Shown in pieces: positions 60,121 to 64,000 of a stretch of 64,000 nt of DNA. Source of the stretch: Lachnospiraceae bacterium (GTDB lineage: Bacteria; Bacillota; Clostridia; Lachnospirales; Anaerotignaceae); NCBI GenBank assembly GCA_019422065.1, contig JAHZEA010000003.1:1-64000 (forward strand), read 5' to 3'. The position numbers and the translations under genes were made by a program. The number at the start of each line of letters is the position of its first letter. The stretch's first letter is position 1. The notes under the pieces were generated by a model, which saw nothing but the letters and a program-made list of their open reading frames with translations, ran no database searches and was not told where the DNA came from.

Positions 60121-60945
60121 GTGAATATTTATATTGAAATTTTAAAAGCCATATTTTTAGGTATAGTAGAAGGTATTACGGAATGGCTGCCTATAAGCAG
60201 TACAGGGCACATGCTCCTTGTAGATGAGTTTTTAACTCTTAACATGAGCGATTCTTTTAAAGAAATGTTTTTTGTTGTTATACAGCTTGGTGCCATACTT
60301 GCAGTTGTTGTTATATTCTGGAAAAAGATGATGCCCTTTCAGTTTAAAGACAAATCAAAGCCTATAATTAAAAAAGATATATTTTCTTTATGGATGAAAG
60401 TAGTTGTTGCCTGCATACCGGGAGCCGTTGTAACTCTTTTGTTTGATGACTACATTGAGGCACACCTTCACACCCCTGTTGTAATAGCTCTTGCGCTTAT
60501 TGTTTACGGTGCCGCATTTATAATAATTGAGCAGTGGAACAAACGCCGTATTCCCACAACAAAGTCTCTTGATGACATTACATACAAAACAGCCTTTATT
60601 ATAGGTCTTTTTCAGGTGCTTTCCATTATACCCGGCACATCCCGTTCAGGCTCAACAATAGTAGGTTCTCTTATAATAGGTGTATCAAGGGTTGCAGCAG
60701 CAGAATTTACATTCTTTTTAGCTGTTCCTGTTATGTTTGGGTTAAGTGCCATAAAAATATTAAAGTTCGGCCTTTCATTTACTGCTCCTGAGCTCATTAT
60801 ACTTTTTACAGGCTCACTGGTGGCGTTTATAGTTTCTTTATTTATAATAAAATTCCTTATGGGATATGTAAAAAAGCATGACTTTAAAGTATTCGGTATT
60901 TACCGAATAATACTTGGTTTGCTGGTATTAATTATAATGCTGTAA
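60121..60945 (+). CDS. uppP: Undecaprenyl-diphosphate phosphatase
   Basis: 274 residues, eight membrane helices. Both signature loops are present: EGITEWLPISSTGHMLL (about 17-33) and PGTSRSGSTIVGSL (about 174-187). It recycles the lipid carrier of cell-wall synthesis and gives bacitracin tolerance. GTG start with AAGGAGGA upstream; a TATACT -10 is about 40 bases before it. Confidence 0.95.
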   Translation: MNIYIEILKAIFLGIVEGITEWLPISSTGHMLLVDEFLTLNMSDSFKEMFFVVIQLGAILAVVVIFWKKMMPFQFKDKSKPIIKKDIFSLWMKVVVACIPGAVVTLLFDDYIEAHLHTPVVIALALIVYGAAFIIIEQWNKRRIPTTKSLDDITYKTAFIIGLFQVLSIIPGTSRSGSTIVGSLIIGVSRVAAAEFTFFLAVPVMFGLSAIKILKFGLSFTAPELIILFTGSLVAFIVSLFIIKFLMGYVKKHDFKVFGIYRIILGLLVLIIML

Positions 60946-60966
60946 AAAACAAACAACTCTTTGTTT

Positions 60967-60990
60967 AGGCCTTTAACAAGGCCTTTTTTT
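60967..60990 (+). terminator. Terminator of uppP
   Basis: AGGCCTT (60967-60973) pairs with AAGGCCT (60978-60984) followed by T7. Confidence 0.85.
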
Positions 60991-61029
60991 ATACGCCTTT
61001 TTACTAAATACCAAAATTTTACAAATTAC

Positions 61030-61077
61030 TTGACAAATTAAGTTTTTTAAATTATATTAGAAATAGAATAATTCTAA
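61030..61077 (+). promoter_or_regulatory. Promoter with PerR-like box for the Fur-family gene
   Basis: TTGACA (61030-61035) and TATATT (61053-61058) are 17 bases apart. ATAGAATAATTCTAA (61063-61077) covers the expected transcription start and matches the PerR consensus TTATAATNATTATAA at 11 of 14 fixed positions, with a perfect 6-1-6 palindrome. Autorepression is likely. Confidence 0.75.
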
Positions 61078-61091
61078 ATTGAGTGATGAAC

Positions 61092-61460
61092 ATGAGATAC
61101 GAAAATATTATTTTAGAAATTATAAATAATTCAAATGAACACATGACTGCCGAACAAGTATTTTTTACATTAAAAAGCATACACCCTTCGGTAGTTCTGG
61201 CAACAGTTTATAATAATTTAAACAATCTTTACAAACAAGGTAAAATTAGGAAAATCAGCATTGAAGGCTGCCCTGACCGTTATGACAAAACAATAAGGCA
61301 CGACCATTTGGTTTGCCGTTGCTGCGGAAAGCTTTCTGATATTTATCTTGAAGACATTACATCAGAGCTTGAAAGACAGACAGGCTTTTCTATTGATGGT
61401 TATGATTTAAAGGTGCAGTATATTTGCCCTGAATGTAAAGCAAAAGAAGCATCTGAATAA
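61092..61460 (+). CDS. Fur/PerR-family metalloregulator
   Basis: About 122 residues. A winged helix (about 1-70, MTAEQVFFTLKSIHPSVVLATVYNNLNNLYKQGKI) is followed by a metal domain with HDHLVCRCCGKLSDI and CPECKAKE, the two CxxC pairs of the structural zinc site. The box at its promoter points to PerR, a peroxide sensor, rather than Fur. It is followed by the QueD-like gene after 51 bases. Confidence 0.85.
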   Translation: MRYENIILEIINNSNEHMTAEQVFFTLKSIHPSVVLATVYNNLNNLYKQGKIRKISIEGCPDRYDKTIRHDHLVCRCCGKLSDIYLEDITSELERQTGFSIDGYDLKVQYICPECKAKEASE

Positions 61461-61511
61461 ATTAGCAATGAGTCACAAGACTTATAAATATAAAAAGGAG
61501 GCGTATAAATA

Positions 61512-62075
61512 ATGAGAAGTATTACCACATTAGACTTACAGTATGCACACAGATTTTATGGTTTTAAGGGAGAAGCGCAGTATCTTCACGGACACACTGG
61601 TGTTTTAACTATTGAAGTGGAAGACACTATTGAGCCGGGAGTTAATATGGTATTTCCTTGTAACGAAATTCAGAAAACTGCTTGGTCAGTACTTAAAAAC
61701 TTTGACCACGCCCTTATATTAAGAGAAGATGACCCTCTCCTTCCGGCTGTTCTTAAAGTTTATGAGGAACAGGGTATACGCGACGGTGCGCCTCAAAACC
61801 AGATGAAGGGCCCAGCATTTAAAACAGAATTAGCTACAGCTTATCCTGAATGTCGTTTAGTTGTTACTAAAGAAACAATGACTGTTGAAGGTATGATTAA
61901 GATTGTTTATGACTTGCTTAAAGACAAGCTTAACATAGCTAAGATTACATTTACTAGCGGAGTAAATGCCGCCAGTGCTGAATTTACTACTAAAAACAAA
62001 ATTGAGCGCTGCCCTCTTTGCGGAATAGCGCTTAACGAAAACGGTGTATGCCCTAAGTGCGGTTACAAAAAGTAA
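61512..62075 (+). CDS. QueD/PTPS-family protein with C-terminal zinc ribbon
   Basis: 187 residues. Tunnelling-fold signatures include LQYAHRFYGFKGEAQYLHGHTGVLTIEV (zinc His residues) and the later FKTELATAYPECRLVVTKETMTVEG. The Cys normally found just before the HGH motif is not there, so ordinary 6-carboxytetrahydropterin synthase activity is doubtful. A zinc ribbon (CPLCG then CPKCGYKK) is appended. It follows the PerR-like gene and has its own AAGGAGG site. Confidence 0.75.
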   Translation: MRSITTLDLQYAHRFYGFKGEAQYLHGHTGVLTIEVEDTIEPGVNMVFPCNEIQKTAWSVLKNFDHALILREDDPLLPAVLKVYEEQGIRDGAPQNQMKGPAFKTELATAYPECRLVVTKETMTVEGMIKIVYDLLKDKLNIAKITFTSGVNAASAEFTTKNKIERCPLCGIALNENGVCPKCGYKK

Positions 62076-62100
62076 TACTTAAAAACAGACAAATATTATT

Positions 62101-62134
62101 ATATCCGGCAGTATAACTGCCGGATATGTTTTTA
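62101..62134 (+). terminator. Terminator of the QueD-like gene
   Basis: ATATCCGGCAGT (62101-62112) pairs perfectly with ACTGCCGGATAT (62116-62127) around a three-base loop, then a T-rich tail. Confidence 0.88.
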
Positions 62135-62145
62135 TTGATATTTAA

Positions 62146-62183
62146 TTAAAAAAGCCCCAAACGTACAAAAGTTTGGGGCTTTT
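62146..62183 (-). terminator. Terminator of tRNA-Arg
   Basis: AAGCCCCAAAC (62152-62162) pairs perfectly with GTTTGGGGCTT (62171-62181), with T6 on the minus strand just behind the tRNA. Confidence 0.9.
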
Positions 62184-62185
62184 AG

Positions 62186-62259
62186 TGTTCCCGAGGTGAT
62201 TCGAACACCCGACCTACCGCTTAGGAGGCGGTCGCTCTATCCAGCTGAGCTACGGAAAC
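62186..62259 (-). tRNA. tRNA-Arg (anticodon CCT)
   Basis: 74 bases including the discriminator. Acceptor GTTTCCG pairs with CGGGAAC (one G-U); D-arm GCTCAGCTGGATAGAGC; anticodon arm ACCGC-CTCCTAA-GCGGT gives CCT, reading AGG; T-arm CGGGTGTTCGAATCACCTC-type. CCA is not encoded. Confidence 0.95.
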
Positions 62260-62322
62260 TCACAAAATAAACCAAATAGGCTTACCTTTATATTTTAGTC
62301 ATTTAAGGGCAAAAAGTCAATA

Positions 62323-62949
62323 TTATTTTAGCCCCCTTTGGCCTATACATTCCTTTGGTTTAACAGATACATAAGCATTGCCTTTTAAATAAAAACGCCA
62401 CATATATTCAGCGCACTCTTGGGCATAATCAATATTTATTCTTTTTGAAACTCCTAAACACTGTGAATAATCATTGTCATCGGACAAAATATAAAGCTCA
62501 TTTCCGCACAAATCCATACCATAACAATTTTTATCTATACCCATAGCTTTACAGAGCTTTCCCGGGCCTGAGCAAAGGTTTACAACTTTATCAGTGTTTC
62601 TTACTTCTTTCATATATTCAATGCCCTCAATTGGTTCCAAAGCACGTATAAGCACACATTCCGGCTCATTTTCAGGTGCAGTTGTTACATTAAAGCAGTA
62701 ATACATGCCATATATAAGGTAAACATAGGCATAACCGCCCTCTTTATACTGTACGGCTGTTCTGCCGTTTCTTCCTTTATTATTATAAGAATGTGCCGCC
62801 TTATCAAAAGGACCTCTGTAGGCTTCTGTTTCAACTATTCTGCCTTTTAAAACTTTTCCGTTAATATTATGCACAAGTATTTTACCTATAAGTTTTTCAG
62901 CCGTAATAAGAGCGTTATTCAAATAAAAATCACGGTTTAATTTTTCCAT
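62323..62949 (-). CDS. 3-methyladenine DNA glycosylase (AAG/Mpg family)
   Basis: 208 residues. LIGKILVHNINGKVLKGRIVETEAYRGPFDKAAHSYNNKGRNGRT contains the catalytic Glu (in VETEAY), and YAYVYLIYGMYYCFNVTTAP and LCSGPGKLCKAMGI complete the family pattern. It removes alkylated purines and hypoxanthine in base-excision repair. It stands alone between tRNA-Arg and ilvD. Confidence 0.93.
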   Translation of the reverse strand: MEKLNRDFYLNNALITAEKLIGKILVHNINGKVLKGRIVETEAYRGPFDKAAHSYNNKGRNGRTAVQYKEGGYAYVYLIYGMYYCFNVTTAPENEPECVLIRALEPIEGIEYMKEVRNTDKVVNLCSGPGKLCKAMGIDKNCYGMDLCGNELYILSDDNDYSQCLGVSKRINIDYAQECAEYMWRFYLKGNAYVSVKPKECIGQRGLK

Positions 62950-63007
62950 ATAATCCTCCGCAAAACAATATATATTCTATATTACAGCCAACGCAGAATA
63001 AAAACAA

Positions 63008-63038
63008 CAAAAAGGCACAGGATTTACCTGTGCCTTAA
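63008..63038 (-). terminator. Terminator of ilvD
   Basis: AAGGCACAGG (63012-63021) pairs with CCTGTGCCTT (63027-63036), with T5 on the minus strand, right behind the stop. Confidence 0.9.
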
Positions 63039-63049
63039 TTCTTTTAATA

Positions 63050-64000
63050 TCAGAAATCAATAACAGCGCCTTTAGAAGCTGAAGATGCAACTTTTGAATA
63101 AAGTCTGAGGTAACCCTCTGGAATCTTCTTCTCTGGTCTCTTCCAATGTTTAAGTCTTTCAGCAATTTCCTCATCGCTTACTTTAAGCTCAAGGATACCT
63201 TCGTTTACGTTAAGGTAGATTTCATCGCCGTCCTGAACAATAGCAATTGGGCCGCCGTCAGCAGCTTCTGGAGAAATATGTCCTACGAAGCAGCCGTTGT
63301 TTGTACCTGAGAAACGTCCGTCTGTAATAAGAGCTGTTGAAAGGTTAAGTCCCTGACCATAGAGGTATTTCATAGCTTTATACATCTCTCTCATACCTGG
63401 GCCGCCTTTAGGTCCTTCATATCTTACAACTACTACATGGCCTGGTTTAACTTTTCCTGCAAGAATAGCTTCCTCAGCGTCTTCCTCACAGTCGAAGCAG
63501 ATAGCCTTACCTGTAAATTCATATAATGATGGGTCGAATGCGCCCGGTTTTGTAATACCTGTATCAGGAGCAAGGTTACCCTTAAGAACAGCTATACCAC
63601 CTGTTGGAGCAAATGGGTTTTCTCTTGTTTTGATAAGGTCTGGGTTTTCAGGATAAATGAATTTAGCCTGGCTTAAAGCCTCACCAAGTGTGCAAGCGTT
63701 AACTGTCATAACTGATGTATCAATTAAATCGCCAAGGTTCTGGAGAACTCTCTGCATACCGCCTGCTTTATAGAAGTCTTCAAGTGACCAGTTAGAAGCA
63801 GGATAAATTCTTGCAAGCTGTGGAGTTGTTTTGTTAAGCTTACCAAACTCCTCAACTACGTTCCAATCTCTAATACCAGCTTCCATAGCAATAGCTGGAA
63901 GGTGGAGACATGCGTTTGTAGAACCGCAAACAGCCATTGTAGCTACAATAGCGTTTCTGATAGATGCTTTTGTAATAATATCTCTTGGTCTGATATCTTT
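63050..64000 (-). CDS. ilvD: Dihydroxy-acid dehydratase, C-terminal part (partial)
   Basis: 316 codons, open to the right edge; the N-terminal part lies outside the window. VCGSTNACLHLPAIAMEAG, GGIAVLKGNLAPDTGITKPGAFDP, YEGPKGGPGMREMY, ITDGRFSGTNNGCFVGHISPEAADGGPI are IlvD/Edd signatures; the SGTN loop holds the catalytic Ser region. It dehydrates dihydroxy acids in valine and isoleucine synthesis. A sugar-acid dehydratase (Edd type) is less likely but cannot be fully excluded from this half. Confidence 0.92.
   Translation of the reverse strand, partial: KDIRPRDIITKASIRNAIVATMAVCGSTNACLHLPAIAMEAGIRDWNVVEEFGKLNKTTPQLARIYPASNWSLEDFYKAGGMQRVLQNLGDLIDTSVMTVNACTLGEALSQAKFIYPENPDLIKTRENPFAPTGGIAVLKGNLAPDTGITKPGAFDPSLYEFTGKAICFDCEEDAEEAILAGKVKPGHVVVVRYEGPKGGPGMREMYKAMKYLYGQGLNLSTALITDGRFSGTNNGCFVGHISPEAADGGPIAIVQDGDEIYLNVNEGILELKVSDEEIAERLKHWKRPEKKIPEGYLRLYSKVASSASKGAVIDF

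Overview
The window is a gene-dense, low-GC stretch of a strict-anaerobe Clostridia chromosome, probably Lachnospiraceae/Anaerotignaceae-like. That rests on A/T-ending codons, GGAGG ribosome sites, many GTG/TTG starts, rho-rpmE-DUF1385-prmC-prfA synteny, desulfoferrodoxin plus rubredoxin, and an oxygen-sensitive 2-hydroxyacyl-CoA dehydratase resembling the lactoyl-CoA dehydratase type. About 60 protein genes, two tRNAs, one guanine riboswitch and many intrinsic terminators are visible. There is no phage, IS element or CRISPR array. Family assignments come from reading motifs and from memory, without database searches.

Layout. 1-200: a strong promoter and antitermination-like leader pointing out of the left edge, probably of an rRNA operon. 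0.2-9 kb: cvpA, a beta-propeller membrane protein, a YkvI transporter, glycogen synthase, oligoendopeptidase F, and a divergent LysR/EamA pair. 9-17 kb: lonB-like protease, rimI, tsaB, tsaE, an Lrp regulator, a VanW/G5 cell-wall protein and a 34-residue membrane peptide. 17-22.9 kb: glycosyltransferase, two aminotransferases (one hisC), a nucleotidyltransferase, and a redox island (desulfoferrodoxin-rubredoxin divergent from a Crp/Fnr regulator with a well-placed palindrome). 22.9-28 kb: a FAD/Cys-cluster oxidoreductase behind a guanine riboswitch, then a 2-hydroxyacyl-CoA dehydratase operon (activator, alpha, beta).

28.8-39.2 kb is the most distinctive region. A seven-gene operon (M24-fold DoeA-like hydrolase, TRAP permeases DctQ and DctM, M20 amidohydrolase, TRAP binding protein, EutB-like PLP dehydratase, RidA) lies beside an IclR regulator and a second M20 gene with altered active-site residues. 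The DoeA-like and EutB-like signatures suggest uptake and breakdown of ectoine/hydroxyectoine or a related cyclic acylated amino acid. The usual DoeB, DoeD, DoeC and EutC are not in the window. A shared operator-like motif sits at the iclR and doeA promoters.

39.4-56.6 kb is mostly core genes: tRNA-Leu, efp, a fused shikimate kinase/dehydroquinase, aroE, yqeG, a secreted LysM-cadherin-like-esterase, glgP, prfA, prmC, DUF1385, rpmE, rho, a LysM membrane protein, an SPFH/NfeD pair, and a two-gene SufC/SufB set resembling the minimal SMS iron-sulfur system. 57-64 kb holds a His-rich secreted protein with an ECF sigma/anti-sigma pair, a methionine-gamma-lyase-like enzyme between 17-bp direct repeats, uppP, a PerR-like regulator with its own box, a QueD-like protein without the usual catalytic cysteine position, tRNA-Arg, a 3-methyladenine glycosylase, and the C-terminal part of ilvD running off the right edge.
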